Shown here in pieces: positions 18,729 to 27,692 of a stretch of 39,961 bases of DNA (position 1 is its first letter; each line of letters opens with the position of its first letter). The position numbers and the translations under genes were made by a program. The stretch comes from Actinomycetota bacterium (GTDB lineage Bacteria; Actinomycetota; Actinomycetes; S36-B12): NCBI GenBank assembly GCA_016870195.1, contig VGCC01000017.1, positions 1 to 39,961 on the forward strand, in the 5' to 3' direction. Under the pieces are notes generated by a model. The model was not told the origin of the DNA. It worked only from the letters and a program-made list of their open reading frames with translations, and searched no databases.

Positions 18729-18748
18729 GCATGGTGAGGAGGACATAG

Positions 18749-20134
18749 ATGGCGACATTCGTCGACCGGGTCCTCATCCACGCCAGAGCAGGCAATGGTG
18801 GCAATGGATGCGCCTCCGTCCATCGCGAGAAGTTCAAGCCACTCGGTGGACCCGACGGCGGTAACGGTGGACGGGGTGGCGACATCGTGGCGGTTGTTGA
18901 TCCGCACATCACCACATTGCTCGAGTTCCACCGCTCACCGCATCGCGCTGGTGGGAACGGGCGGCCAGGACAGGGTTCCCACCGCAACGGCGCCGAGGGC
19001 GAAGACGTCGTTTTGCGCGTTCCGTCCGGAACGCAGGTCACCACGACGTCCGGTGAGGTCCTCGCGGATCTCGTCAGCGCGGGCGAGCAATTCGTGATCG
19101 CCCGGGGCGGCCGAGGTGGCTTAGGGAATGCAGCCCTGGCCTCGCCGCGACGCAAGGCCCCGGGCTTCGCCCTCCTCGGTGAGCCCGGTGAGCAACGCGA
19201 GATCATCCTCGAGCTCAAGACGGTTGCTGATGTCGCACTCGTCGGATATCCCAGTGCGGGAAAGTCCAGCCTGATCGCGGCGATGTCGGCCGCGCGCCCC
19301 AAGATCGCCGACTACCCATTCACCACCCTCGTTCCGAACCTGGGGGTCGTGACGGCGGGCGAGGTCGTGTACACGATCGCCGACGTCCCCGGCCTCATCC
19401 CCGGCGCCAGTCAGGGGAAGGGGCTGGGCCTGGAGTTCCTGCGTCACGTCGAGAGGTGTCAGGTGCTCGCGCACGTCATCGACTGCGCCACCCTCGAGCC
19501 GGGACGTGACCCGGTCGCGGACCTCGATGTCATCGAAGCCGAACTCGCCGCGTACGGAGGTCTGCAGGATCGGCCACGGGTGGTGGTGCTGAACAAGATC
19601 GACCTCCCCGATGGTTGGACCATGGCCGACCTTGTGACCCCTGCACTTGTCGAACGCGGGTACCCGATCTTTCCAGTCTCCGCCGTCACGCGCGAGGGGC
19701 TCCGCGCGCTGTCCTTTGCCTTGGCAGAGCGGGTGCAGCAATCGCGCGCGGTCACCGTGGAGGCGTCGGCGCCGCGCATCGTCATCCGCCCGGTCGACGA
19801 TCAGGGCTTCACCGTCGTGCGCGAGGGCGATGCCTTCCGCGTACGCGGCCAGCGGCCGGAGCGTTGGGTACGCCAAACCGACTTCAGCAATGACGAGGCC
19901 GTCGGGTACCTCGGGGATCGCCTCGCGCGACTCGGTGTCGAGGAGGAACTCGTCCGTCTCGGCGCGCAGCCGGGGAACGAGGTGCGCGTGGGATCGGACG
20001 ACAATGCCGTGGTGTTCGATTGGTACCCGACCATCGGCTCCGTTTCGCACCAGGGCCCACGCGGGACGGATGTCCGGCTTGACCTGGACCAGCGCGATCT
20101 CGTGGATGGAGGTGAGGACGATGGCATCGACTGA
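18749..20134 (+). CDS. obgE: GTPase ObgE/CgtA
   Basis: Ribosome-associated GTPase acting in 50S assembly and stress response. The 461-aa protein has the Gly-rich Obg domain (residues 1-160; [18 protein letters not shown]). The G domain follows, with G1 [11 protein letters not shown] (~165), G3 [11 protein letters not shown]4 NKID and G5 SAVT. A C-terminal OCT domain (~345-430; [18 protein letters not shown]) and a short acidic tail complete it. GAGGAGG before ATG 18749 is a strong ribosome-binding site, sitting just past an intrinsic terminator. The stop lies 14 bp inside proB, indicating coupling. Confidence 0.97.
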   Translation: MATFVDRVLIHARAGNGGNGCASVHREKFKPLGGPDGGNGGRGGDIVAVVDPHITTLLEFHRSPHRAGGNGRPGQGSHRNGAEGEDVVLRVPSGTQVTTTSGEVLADLVSAGEQFVIARGGRGGLGNAALASPRRKAPGFALLGEPGEQREIILELKTVADVALVGYPSAGKSSLIAAMSAARPKIADYPFTTLVPNLGVVTAGEVVYTIADVPGLIPGASQGKGLGLEFLRHVERCQVLAHVIDCATLEPGRDPVADLDVIEAELAAYGGLQDRPRVVVLNKIDLPDGWTMADLVTPALVERGYPIFPVSAVTREGLRALSFALAERVQQSRAVTVEASAPRIVIRPVDDQGFTVVREGDAFRVRGQRPERWVRQTDFSNDEAVGYLGDRLARLGVEEELVRLGAQPGNEVRVGSDDNAVVFDWYPTIGSVSHQGPRGTDVRLDLDQRDLVDGGEDDGID

Positions 20135-21257
20135 GGACGTGCGCGCGCGTATCGCGCAAGCGCCGAGGATCGTGGTCAAGGTTGGTTCGTCGTCGCTCAC
20201 TCGGGATGGTGCCCTGGATCCGGATCGACTGCGTGCCCTCGTCTCCGTCGTCGCCCAGCGTCGGGAGCAGGGAACCCAGGTCGTCCTGGTGTCGAGTGGC
20301 GCCATCGCGACGGGGATGCCCTCGTTGGGACTGCGCGCGCGCCCGCGAGATCTCGCGACCCAGCAGGCGGCAGCGAGCGTCGGGCAGGGGCTCTTGATCG
20401 CCCACTACACAGCGGCTTTCGCCACACATGGATTCACAGTGGGTCAGGTTCTGCTGACATCCGACGACGTCACGCGGCGCACCCACTATCGCAATGCGCA
20501 GCGCACCTTCTTTCGGCTACTCGAGTTGGGCATCGTCCCCATCGTCAACGAGAACGACACCGTCGCGACGGATGAAATTCGGGTGGGGGACAACGATCGA
20601 CTCGCAGCCTTGGTCGCGCACGTGGTGCAGGCCGAGGCGCTGATCCTCTTGTCGGATGTGCCGGGTCTCTACGACGGACCACCCGAGCGTGGAGACGCAC
20701 GGTTCATTCCCGAGGTGCACTCGACCGCAGATCTCGCCGACATCGCCATCGGTGGCGTGGGGTCCGCCGGTGTCGGGCTCGGCGGGATGTCGTCGAAGGT
20801 TCAGGCGGCGGGGATCGCCGCCTCCGCCGGGATCCCGACCCTCGTCGCGGCCACGGTGGACGCCGCCGAGGCACTCGGTGCCGCGTCCGTGGGCACGGTC
20901 TTCCACCCCACGGGCAGCCGTACGTCAACGCGCCTGCTCTGGTTGGCGCATGCCACGACACCCTCGGGTTCGCTCGTGCTGGACGACGGTGCGGTCGAGG
21001 CCATCGTGGAACGCCGGTTGTCCCTGTTGCCCGCGGGCATCACTGGGGTCAACGGGACATTCCTCGCGGGCGACCCGGTGGACTTGGTCGACCAAAACGG
21101 AGACACCGTCGCCCGTGGTCTGGTCAACTTTGACGCGAGTGAGTTGCCATCCCTGGTGGGGCGATCCACTCGCGACCTGGCCCGTGAGCGCGGGCCGGAG
21201 TATGAGCGGGAGGTTGTCCACCGAGACGATCTGGTGGTGATCCGCGGATTGGGGTGA
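20121..21257 (+). CDS. proB: Glutamate 5-kinase
   Basis: First enzyme of proline synthesis, phosphorylating glutamate. The 378-aa protein has an amino-acid-kinase domain ([11 protein letters not shown] at ~16; [29 protein letters not shown] at ~150) and a C-terminal PUA domain (~285 onward; [19 protein letters not shown]). ATG at 20121 lies 14 bp inside obgE with a GGTGAGG site. The same frame is open far upstream, but only as a shadow of obgE. The next small gene overlaps the stop (GTGA). Confidence 0.96.
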   Translation: MASTEDVRARIAQAPRIVVKVGSSSLTRDGALDPDRLRALVSVVAQRREQGTQVVLVSSGAIATGMPSLGLRARPRDLATQQAAASVGQGLLIAHYTAAFATHGFTVGQVLLTSDDVTRRTHYRNAQRTFFRLLELGIVPIVNENDTVATDEIRVGDNDRLAALVAHVVQAEALILLSDVPGLYDGPPERGDARFIPEVHSTADLADIAIGGVGSAGVGLGGMSSKVQAAGIAASAGIPTLVAATVDAAEALGAASVGTVFHPTGSRTSTRLLWLAHATTPSGSLVLDDGAVEAIVERRLSLLPAGITGVNGTFLAGDPVDLVDQNGDTVARGLVNFDASELPSLVGRSTRDLARERGPEYEREVVHRDDLVVIRGLG

Positions 21258-21646
21258 GCGTGAGTCAGGAGACCAGCCCCCTACCCGTCATCACCCCTCC
21301 GCTCGAGCCCGAGCACATGTGGCACGTCACGCTGACCGTCTCTGGCGATGTTCAGGATCCCGGCTCGGTCCGTTCGGCACTCCAACGACTCAGCGAACGT
21401 CACCCCTTCCTTATGGATGCGCGCTACTCCGGGGATCGGGCGGAGATCCGCTACTGGGAGGAGGCCGAGAACCTCGCGACCGCCGTGGATCTTGCGTCCC
21501 GGGTATGGCGGATGAATGCGGATGCCGCGGGACTTCCCGGCTGGCACGTGGTGGGAGTGGAGGTCGTCGACCGGGCCACGATGCGACACCGCGGCGAGCG
21601 GGATGCGGGATTGCGCCTGGCCGGCGGGCGGATCACCCCACTCTGA
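21254..21646 (+). CDS. Unknown 130-aa protein between proB and proA
   Basis: GTG at 21254 overlaps the proB TGA; a second GTG at 21260 is an alternative. The protein is soluble and mixed alpha/beta by eye. Its segments include [50 protein letters not shown] (long region ~45-70) and a Trp-containing [15 protein letters not shown] near the C-terminus. It has no signal peptide, TM helix or Cys pair. The beta-alpha-beta layout resembles small ferredoxin-like domains, but I do not recognise a family. A small gene at this place recurs in actinobacteria from memory. Coupling to proB and the proA promoter just after its stop suggest a proline-pathway or housekeeping role, which is inference. Confidence 0.75.
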   Translation: MSVSQETSPLPVITPPLEPEHMWHVTLTVSGDVQDPGSVRSALQRLSERHPFLMDARYSGDRAEIRYWEEAENLATAVDLASRVWRMNADAAGLPGWHVVGVEVVDRATMRHRGERDAGLRLAGGRITPL

Positions 21647-21651
21647 CGCCG

Positions 21652-21657
21652 TACGCT
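21652..21657 (+). promoter_or_regulatory. Leaderless -10 box for proA
   Basis: TACGCT followed by exactly six bases (AGGCGC) and GTG at 21664. The spacing fixes the proA start and matches the same signature at four other genes in this window. Confidence 0.55.
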
Positions 21658-21663
21658 AGGCGC

Positions 21664-22932
21664 GTGGACGACCGCGAAGACGTGCTGGCCTGTGCCCGAC
21701 GGGCACGGGTGGCTGCTCGAGTGCTCCGGACGTTGAATCGCAATGCCAAGGACGCCGCCCTTCATGCGATGGCCGATGCACTCGTCGACCAGGCCGACCG
21801 CATCGTGTCGGTCAACGCCGACGATGTCGTGCGGGCACGCGGCAACGGCACGTCGGAGGCGATCATCGATCGGCTCACCCTGACCCCCGATCGTGTCGGG
21901 GCGATCGCCGATGCCCTCCGCGATGTCGCAGCGCTTCCCGATCCCGTCGGGGAAGTGGTGCGCGGGTACAGCGTTCCCAATGGTCTGCGGATCCGTCAGG
22001 TTCGGGTTCCCCTCGGGGTCGTGGGCATGATCTACGAGGCGCGCCCGAATGTGACCGTCGACGCCGCGGGGTTATGTCTGAAGAGCGGCAACGCGGCCCT
22101 GCTGCGTGGCTCCTCCTCGGCCGCAGCAAGCAATGCGGTCCTCACCGACGTCATGCGCGAGGCACTTGTGGCCTGTGGACTCCCGGCCGACGCGGTGCAG
22201 CTCGTTCCGGGAGACTCCCACGAGTCGGTGAAGCATCTGATGACCGCGCGCGGCCTCGTTGATGTTCTCATCCCGCGAGGCGGCGAATCCCTCATTAGAA
22301 GTGTGGTGGAGAACTCGACGGTGCCGGTGATCGAAACGGGGGTCGGCAACTGCCACGTCTACGTGGATCGCGACGCCGACCTCGACAAGGCAGTCGCGAT
22401 CGTGATGAACAGCAAGGCACAACGGGTGAGCGTCTGCAACGCGGCCGAAACCCTGCTCGTCCACGCGGAGATCGCCGATGCCTTCCTGCCGCGACTCCTG
22501 GCCGCGCTCCGCGAGGCCGGGGTCACCATCCACGGCGACGAGCGTTTCGCGCTGCACGCCACCTCCGCGGGCATCAAGTTCGCCGAGGTCACGGATGAGG
22601 ACTGGGCTGCGGAGTATTACTCCCTCGATCTCGCCGCGGGCATCGTCGACGACATCGATGCGGCGATCGCACACATCCAGCGCTGGTCCTCCGGTCACAC
22701 CGAGGCCATCGTCACGGACAGCCAGTCGGCGGCCCAGCACTTCATCGCCCACATCGACTCCGCGGCGGTCATGGTCAATGCATCCACCCGGTTCACCGAC
22801 GGTGGCGAGTTCGGATTCGGGGCGGAGATTGGCATCAGCACCCAGAAGTTGCATGCCCGGGGTCCCATGGGATTGACTGAACTGACCACGACAACATTCA
22901 TCGTCACGGGAGACGGCCACATCCGCACGTGA
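21664..22932 (+). CDS. proA: Gamma-glutamyl phosphate reductase
   Basis: Second enzyme of proline synthesis, reducing glutamyl-5-phosphate with NADPH. The 422-aa length is typical. Family motifs include [20 protein letters not shown] (~115), the nucleotide-binding [26 protein letters not shown] and the catalytic cysteine region [14 protein letters not shown] (~255). Near the C-terminus is [23 protein letters not shown], read around ~385-405. GTG at 21664 is set by the TACGCT-N6 promoter. The frame extends far upstream only because it shadows the preceding gene. Confidence 0.96.
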   Translation: MDDREDVLACARRARVAARVLRTLNRNAKDAALHAMADALVDQADRIVSVNADDVVRARGNGTSEAIIDRLTLTPDRVGAIADALRDVAALPDPVGEVVRGYSVPNGLRIRQVRVPLGVVGMIYEARPNVTVDAAGLCLKSGNAALLRGSSSAAASNAVLTDVMREALVACGLPADAVQLVPGDSHESVKHLMTARGLVDVLIPRGGESLIRSVVENSTVPVIETGVGNCHVYVDRDADLDKAVAIVMNSKAQRVSVCNAAETLLVHAEIADAFLPRLLAALREAGVTIHGDERFALHATSAGIKFAEVTDEDWAAEYYSLDLAAGIVDDIDAAIAHIQRWSSGHTEAIVTDSQSAAQHFIAHIDSAAVMVNASTRFTDGGEFGFGAEIGISTQKLHARGPMGLTELTTTTFIVTGDGHIRT

Positions 22933-22935
22933 GGG

Positions 22936-22941
22936 TAGGCT
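22936..22941 (+). promoter_or_regulatory. Candidate -10 box for the 47-aa membrane peptide
   Basis: TAGGCT, four bases after the proA stop. Transcription would start near 22948, just upstream of the AGGAGG ribosome-binding site. Confidence 0.4.
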
Positions 22942-22958
22942 GATCATCAGGAGGCATC

Positions 22959-23102
22959 ATGAATTGGATTGGCGCTGCGGTGGCGGCAAGTGAGGCGGGG
23001 GAGCACGGTGGCGGGGTTTCGCCGTACGTCTTCGGAGGCTTCGCGTTCCTGGTCTTGGGTGCCCTGCTGGTCGTCACGATGATGATCAACGTCGATCGCT
23101 GA
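22959..23102 (+). CDS. 47-aa single-span membrane peptide
   Basis: A short gene between proA and nadD with a textbook AGGAGG site six bases before its ATG. The peptide opens MNWIGAAVAASEAGEHGGG and continues with one hydrophobic span, FGGFAFLVLGALLVVTMMIN, ending VDR. The Gly/Glu/His-rich N-terminus is probably outside the membrane or at its surface. Small membrane ORFs are often seen at this place in actinobacteria. No function is known to me. The strong ribosome-binding site and own -10 box argue that it is expressed. Confidence 0.75.
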   Translation: MNWIGAAVAASEAGEHGGGVSPYVFGGFAFLVLGALLVVTMMINVDR

Positions 23103-23111
23103 ACTTCCTTC

Positions 23112-23711
23112 ATGCGCCATCGCATCGGGGTGATGGGGGGAACCTTCAACCCCATCCACCACGGTCACCTCGTTGCGGCTTCGGAGGTGGCGCACCGGTT
23201 TGATCTGCAGCGCGTCATCTTCACCCCCACCGGAGTGCCCTGGCACAAGGCGCCCCTCGGCCTGGCGAGCGCCGAGGATCGGTACCTGATGGCCGTGATT
23301 GCCACAGCATCCGATCCGCGCTTCGAGGTCTCGCGGGTGGACATCGATCGCGAAGGACCCACGTACACCGTCGACACCCTGAGGGATCTCCAGGCGCAGT
23401 TCGCGGAGGAGTCGCCCGCGGATACCGTGGACTGGTTCTTCATCACGGGTGCCGATGCCCTCGCAGACATCGTGGGGTGGCGGGACCCGGACGGGATCCT
23501 GGCCCGCGCCCACCTCGTGGGTGTCACCCGACCTGGACACCGACTGAGCAACCCGGGTCTGCCGAGTGATGCCGCGACCTTGGTCGAGGTCCCCGCGCTC
23601 GCCATCTCCAGCACGGATATCCGCGAACGCATCCATGCGGGTGCACCGATCGACTACCTGGTGCCGGGTGGCGTGGCCCTATGGATCGACAAGCATGATC
23701 TCTATCGATGA
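23112..23711 (+). CDS. nadD: Nicotinate-nucleotide adenylyltransferase
   Basis: Adenylates nicotinate mononucleotide in NAD synthesis. The 199-aa protein starts with the nucleotidyltransferase motif [15 protein letters not shown] (residues 6-20). It has [16 protein letters not shown], the family's [15 protein letters not shown] (ISSTxxR signature, ~175) and the closing [17 protein letters not shown]. It starts nine bases after the membrane-peptide stop and is followed closely by rsfS, a common order. Confidence 0.97.
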   Translation: MRHRIGVMGGTFNPIHHGHLVAASEVAHRFDLQRVIFTPTGVPWHKAPLGLASAEDRYLMAVIATASDPRFEVSRVDIDREGPTYTVDTLRDLQAQFAEESPADTVDWFFITGADALADIVGWRDPDGILARAHLVGVTRPGHRLSNPGLPSDAATLVEVPALAISSTDIRERIHAGAPIDYLVPGGVALWIDKHDLYR

Positions 23712-23720
23712 AGGGAACTG

Positions 23721-24098
23721 ATGGCAGCGTCCGATGAGGCGATAGCACTGGCCACCGCTGCTGCGGAGGCTGCAGCCGACAAGTTGGCGACCGACATCGT
23801 CCTGCTCGATGTCAGCGAACAACTTGTGATCACCGATGTCTTCGTGTTGTGTTCAGCCGCCAATGAGCGTCAGGTCAAGGCGATCGTCGACGCGGTGGAA
23901 GAGCGCCTGCATGGAATGGGTGCGAAGCCCCTGCGTCGCGAAGGCGAGCAGGAGAGCCGGTGGGTGCTCCTCGACTATGGCGACATCGTCGTGCACGTGC
24001 AGTTGGCGGAGGAGCGGATCCACTACGCGATCGAGCGGTTGTGGAAGGACTGCCCGGTGGTGCAGCTTCCCCCTGCCGTGACCGCCGACCACCGATGA
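23721..24098 (+). CDS. rsfS: Ribosome silencing factor RsfS
   Basis: RsfS binds L14 on the 50S subunit and blocks subunit joining when nutrients are short. The 125-aa protein carries the family core DIVLLDVSEQLVITDVFVLCSAANERQ, in order from ~25, then RREGEQESRWVLLDYGDIVVHV and the C-terminal YAIERLWKDCPVV. AAGGGA precedes the ATG. Its stop overlaps the next gene (ATGA). Confidence 0.96.
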   Translation: MAASDEAIALATAAAEAAADKLATDIVLLDVSEQLVITDVFVLCSAANERQVKAIVDAVEERLHGMGAKPLRREGEQESRWVLLDYGDIVVHVQLAEERIHYAIERLWKDCPVVQLPPAVTADHR

Positions 24099-24733
24099 GC
24101 GCCAACCGACGCCTGGTCCTCTGGCGCCACGGGCGCACTGCCTGGAATGCCGAGCAGAGATTTCAGGGCCAGACCGATATCGCACTCGACGAGGTCGGGA
24201 TGGAACAGGCGCGGATGGCGGCTCAGTTCCTCCAGCACCTCACCCCCGACCGCATCATCGCCTCCGATCTGCAGCGCGCTGCAGTCACCGCGCAGATGCT
24301 CGGCGACCTCGTCGGTCTTCCGGTGATCACGGACCCGGACCTGCGCGAAACATTCGCCGGGACGTGGGAGGGCTTGGTGCGCGCCGAGTTGATGCGCGAT
24401 CACGCCGCAGACTTCACTCGATGGGCGTGGGATTCCCATACGCGGCCCGGGGGCGGTGAGACCCGCGTGGAGGTGGCCGAGCGCATGGTGCGGGCCATCG
24501 AGCGCGAGCTCGCGCACGTGCCGGAGGGTGGGACGCTGATCATCGCCACTCATGGTGGTGCCGCGCGTGCGGCTATCGCATCACTTCTCGGGTTGCCCCC
24601 GGACCACTGGTCGTGCCTCGGCGTCTTGAGCAATTGCGCATGGTCCGTGGTGCGCGAGGACTCCACCGGCTGGCGACTCCAGGAGTACAACGCGGGTTCA
24701 CTTCCGCAACCGGCCCTGGCCGACGACCGATAG
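24095..24733 (+). CDS. Histidine phosphatase family protein (phosphoglycerate-mutase-like)
   Basis: A 212-aa phosphohistidine phosphatase-fold protein. The RHG motif LWRHGRTAWN (residues ~9-18) provides the phosphorylated His and an Arg. DLRETFAGTWEGL supplies the conserved Glu (~88), and IIATHGGAARA (~150) the second His. This fits the broad-specificity phosphatase/cobalamin-phosphatase group more than true phosphoglycerate mutase, which is longer; the substrate is unknown. The ATG overlaps the rsfS stop. The pairing nadD-rsfS-phosphatase is typical for actinobacteria. Confidence 0.9.
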   Translation: MSANRRLVLWRHGRTAWNAEQRFQGQTDIALDEVGMEQARMAAQFLQHLTPDRIIASDLQRAAVTAQMLGDLVGLPVITDPDLRETFAGTWEGLVRAELMRDHAADFTRWAWDSHTRPGGGETRVEVAERMVRAIERELAHVPEGGTLIIATHGGAARAAIASLLGLPPDHWSCLGVLSNCAWSVVREDSTGWRLQEYNAGSLPQPALADDR

Positions 24734-24745
24734 TCGACCCTCAGG

Positions 24746-24751
24746 TACGCT
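24746..24751 (+). promoter_or_regulatory. Candidate -10 box for tRNA-Ala
   Basis: TACGCT, 13 bases before the mature tRNA 5' end, giving a short 5' leader for RNase P to remove. Confidence 0.45.
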
Positions 24752-24764
24752 GCCGTGTCCCACC

Positions 24765-24839
<75 letters not shown>

Positions 24840-24846
24840 GCGCGTA

Positions 24847-24883
24847 GACCACCGTCCGGGTCCACTCTCGGCGGTCGGGTTTT
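24847..24883 (+). terminator. Possible terminator after tRNA-Ala
   Basis: GACCACCG pairs with CGGCGGTC (one A-C mismatch) around a 14-base loop, followed by GGGTTTT. It is a weak but reasonable candidate. Confidence 0.35.
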
Positions 24884-24921
24884 CGGGTGTTGCGAGTCCG
24901 ATCTGGACTACCCGAGCGGCG

Positions 24922-26523
24922 TCAGCCCGACGATGTAGACGGGGCGGGATGCTTAACGGACTCAACCGTCTCGTCGTCCGCGTGCTTATCCGCGCGACGC
25001 AAGAGGACGTAGCCCAGCAGACCGCCAAGGAGCATCAGCACGGCGGTGATGTACATCATCGTGGCAAAAGCACCGCCGTAGGACACGGTCGCGTCTGCCA
25101 GCGCCTCCTTACCCACGGATGTCGTGGGCGCAGTGCTCTGTGCGGCGTACGTCGTGACGGCGTCGAGGCCGGTGCCCACCTGAGTGGCGGGGACACCCGC
25201 AGCTTCTAGCTTGGCGACTGTGCCGCCGAGGGTGAGCTTGTCGATGACGATGGTGGAAGCCGCAAAGCCGATCGCGTAGAAGAATTGACCGAAGGTCAGA
25301 CGTGAGCTCGATACGGGACCGAAGTACTTTGCGGGGGCCTCCTTCAAGATGAGCGAGCCGTAGGGCACGGCGGCAATCACCACGCCTGCGCCCACGAGGA
25401 ACTCGCCGGGGAGGAAAGTCCAGAGGGACTTCCCGGTATGCGTAAGGGCCAGCAGAACCATGCCCACGGCGCTCACGACTCCGCCCAGGAGGAGCACTGC
25501 GCGCGCGGACAACTTGCCCGACGACATGAGGCGGCCGGTGACTAGGCCCGCAACGATGCCGGCCAAGAGCAGCGGCAACTGCCACATGGCAACCTGGAGG
25601 GTCTTCAGCCCGTTGACGTATTGCCAGAGGTTGGTCAGCTGCAGGAAGGCCACGGCATTGCCGAAGTTGTAGACGAAGCCCGCGACAATCGCTGCCAGGA
25701 ATATGGGGTTCTTCAGGATCTTCAGGGGGAAGAACCGCTTGTCGTCGCGCGACTCCCAGATCACCCAAACGATGAGAAGCGCGATCCCGACTCCAATACC
25801 GCCCAGGGCGATGGGGCTGGTCAGGCTCTTGCCGAGTTCGCTGATTCCGCCCAGGAGGCCGATGATGCCGAGCCCGAGCAGGACCTGACCGAGGATGTCC
25901 TTGCCAGGGAGCTTCAGTCGGGGTTCTTTGGGGAGCAGGATCGGCACGATGAAGAAGCTGATCGCACTCGCAATGGGGATGACGAGGAATGCCGTGCGCC
26001 ATTGAATGGATGACAGCGCGCCGCCGATGAAGGTGAGAATCATCGTCGACACCATGAGCACTGCGGTGAACATGCCCATGGCCGCGGCCAACTTGCCGGG
26101 CTTGGCTGCGGCGCGAATGTAGGCGAACGCCGCGCCGTAGACCGCGCCGAGACCGATACCGGCGATAACACGCCCTACGAGATAGACGGGCGTGTCTGGA
26201 GCAAGGAATACGACGAGGTCGCCGACGATCGTCACGACCAGGGCAACTTGCAGAACCTTGCGTCGGCCGAGGGAGTCTGCGAGCAGACCGGTCGAAATGG
26301 CCGTCGCCGCGAGGGCCAGTGTGGAAATGCTCGCCGCGAGTGACGTGCCCCCCATGTCCAGGCCGCGCGCCGCACCCACCAGCGCTGTCGAGGCGATATT
26401 GGGGTCTGTGCCCTGAAGCGCTCCGAGAATGCCGAGGAAGGCCAGGGCCAGGGCTGGTTTTTTGACCGGGTTCTGCGCTGGCGAGGCGGGGCTCGCGCCT
26501 GGCGTCGGTGCTGCAGCGGACAT
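24922..26523 (-). CDS. MFS transporter, DHA2-like 14-TM family
   Basis: A 533-aa polytopic membrane protein. The N-terminus is Ala/Pro-rich (SAAAPTPGASPASPA), then the first helix FLGILGALQGTDPNIASTAL leads into the family motif A-like GLLADSLGRRKV (~85). About 14 hydrophobic segments follow, with an extracellular loop near residues 440-490. The polar C-tail is cytoplasmic. Substrate is unknown. ATG at 26523 has AGAGG five bases upstream; the longer open frame overlaps the operator region and is rejected. It diverges from the Ntn hydrolase over 143 bp holding a perfect inverted repeat, so the two are likely co-regulated. It may import the substrate or export the product of the adjacent hydrolases. 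Confidence 0.88.
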   Translation of the reverse strand: MSAAAPTPGASPASPAQNPVKKPALALAFLGILGALQGTDPNIASTALVGAARGLDMGGTSLAASISTLALAATAISTGLLADSLGRRKVLQVALVVTIVGDLVVFLAPDTPVYLVGRVIAGIGLGAVYGAAFAYIRAAAKPGKLAAAMGMFTAVLMVSTMILTFIGGALSSIQWRTAFLVIPIASAISFFIVPILLPKEPRLKLPGKDILGQVLLGLGIIGLLGGISELGKSLTSPIALGGIGVGIALLIVWVIWESRDDKRFFPLKILKNPIFLAAIVAGFVYNFGNAVAFLQLTNLWQYVNGLKTLQVAMWQLPLLLAGIVAGLVTGRLMSSGKLSARAVLLLGGVVSAVGMVLLALTHTGKSLWTFLPGEFLVGAGVVIAAVPYGSLILKEAPAKYFGPVSSSRLTFGQFFYAIGFAASTIVIDKLTLGGTVAKLEAAGVPATQVGTGLDAVTTYAAQSTAPTTSVGKEALADATVSYGGAFATMMYITAVLMLLGGLLGYVLLRRADKHADDETVESVKHPAPSTSSG

Positions 26524-26572
26524 GGGAACCTCTCGTCTAGGAGTGCGCTGATGCTGGGGGCTGATGAAGCGC

Positions 26573-26595
26573 AATACCGGGAGATTTCCGGTATT
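26573..26595. promoter_or_regulatory. Inverted repeat, candidate operator
   Basis: AATACCGG-N7-CCGGTATT, a perfect 8-bp inverted repeat, lies about 50 bases upstream of the MFS start and about 70 upstream of the Ntn-hydrolase start. The size and symmetry fit a dimeric repressor of the TetR or GntR kind. No regulator gene is present beside it. Confidence 0.55.
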
Positions 26596-26666
26596 CGGCA
26601 ATTGACCGCGTTGGCATCCGGGCGCCCATTAGCCTTGGCCGACATTCGTGTCTGAGGAGGCTACCC

Positions 26667-27665
26667 ATGTGCACCAATTTCAAGTATCCGACGGCGAAGG
26701 ACGGCACCTCCTGTGTCGGCCGCACCATGGAGTTTCCCAACGAGATTCCCTGGCAGATCGGCGTAGCCGCCAGTGACTTGAAGGGGGAGTGCACGCTCGT
26801 CCCCAACGGGAAGACCTGGCAGGCGAAGTACGGCGTTGTCGGCATGTCGGCCTTCAACAATCCGCAGTGGTACGCGGATGGGATGAATAACGTGGGCCTC
26901 TCCGCACACCTGCTCTACATGCCCGACCATTCGACGTACTACCCCCCGAAGGGCGACGGTTCCGACGTCGGGATCCTCGACCTCATCGCCTTCGTGCTTG
27001 GTACCTGCTCGACGGTTGTCGAGGCCAAGGCGGCCGCAATGTCCGTCAATGTTGTCAACGTCGAGCCCAAGCAAATCCCGGTACCCCTGCCGTGTCACCT
27101 CGTCCTTCACGACAAGGACTCGTGCGCGGTCGTGGAATTCCATCCGGAGGGTCCGGTGGCGACCGACAATCCGGTCCAGGTTGCGACCAACTCCCCGTAC
27201 ATCGAATGGCACCTGACGAACGTGTGCAACTACCTGAGTCTTAGCCCGGACAACCCGGCCGCCATCACGATCGGTGGAACGCAGTTCGCCCCCTTTGCAC
27301 AGGGTCAGGGCTTCCGGGGCATCCCGGGCGACGGTACTTCCCCCTCGCGTTTCATCCGCGCACTCACCGACGTGCGTTTCGCGCCGGCGCCCGCAAACCA
27401 GCAGGATGCTGAACTCCAGACCATCCGGGAGTTGCACGGCTTCGACATCGCAACGGGAAGCATCATGGAGCCCGCGATTCAAGGGGGCCTAACGCCCGAG
27501 CTCACCATCTGGTCGACGGTGTCCAACCTGACCGGCAATCGCTATCTCTACAACACCTACGACGATCCGCAGTGGTTCGTAATCAATGTTGCGACGACGG
27601 ACTTCAGCACATCGCGATCGGTTGCCTTTACGCACTCGGGCGGCCCGGTTCCCCTCACCGTCTGA
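26667..27665 (+). CDS. Linear amide C-N hydrolase, choloylglycine hydrolase family
   Basis: A 332-aa Ntn hydrolase. Removal of Met1 exposes Cys2, the nucleophile. Residues in register with bile-salt hydrolase are Asn175 (ATNSPY) and Arg228 (GTSPSRF); Arg19 in GRTMEF matches Arg18. The family's Asp21 is replaced by Glu22. Members cleave amide bonds in bile salts, penicillin V, N-acyl homoserine lactones and related acyl amides. There is no signal peptide, so it acts in the cytoplasm. ATG at 26667 follows GAGGAGG. It is 27 bases upstream of the amidohydrolase and diverges from an MFS transporter, suggesting uptake or export coupled to amide hydrolysis. The substrate cannot be told from sequence. 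Confidence 0.9.
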   Translation: MCTNFKYPTAKDGTSCVGRTMEFPNEIPWQIGVAASDLKGECTLVPNGKTWQAKYGVVGMSAFNNPQWYADGMNNVGLSAHLLYMPDHSTYYPPKGDGSDVGILDLIAFVLGTCSTVVEAKAAAMSVNVVNVEPKQIPVPLPCHLVLHDKDSCAVVEFHPEGPVATDNPVQVATNSPYIEWHLTNVCNYLSLSPDNPAAITIGGTQFAPFAQGQGFRGIPGDGTSPSRFIRALTDVRFAPAPANQQDAELQTIRELHGFDIATGSIMEPAIQGGLTPELTIWSTVSNLTGNRYLYNTYDDPQWFVINVATTDFSTSRSVAFTHSGGPVPLTV

Positions 27666-27692
27666 AGCCAAACCGTCCGAACGGAGCCCCTC

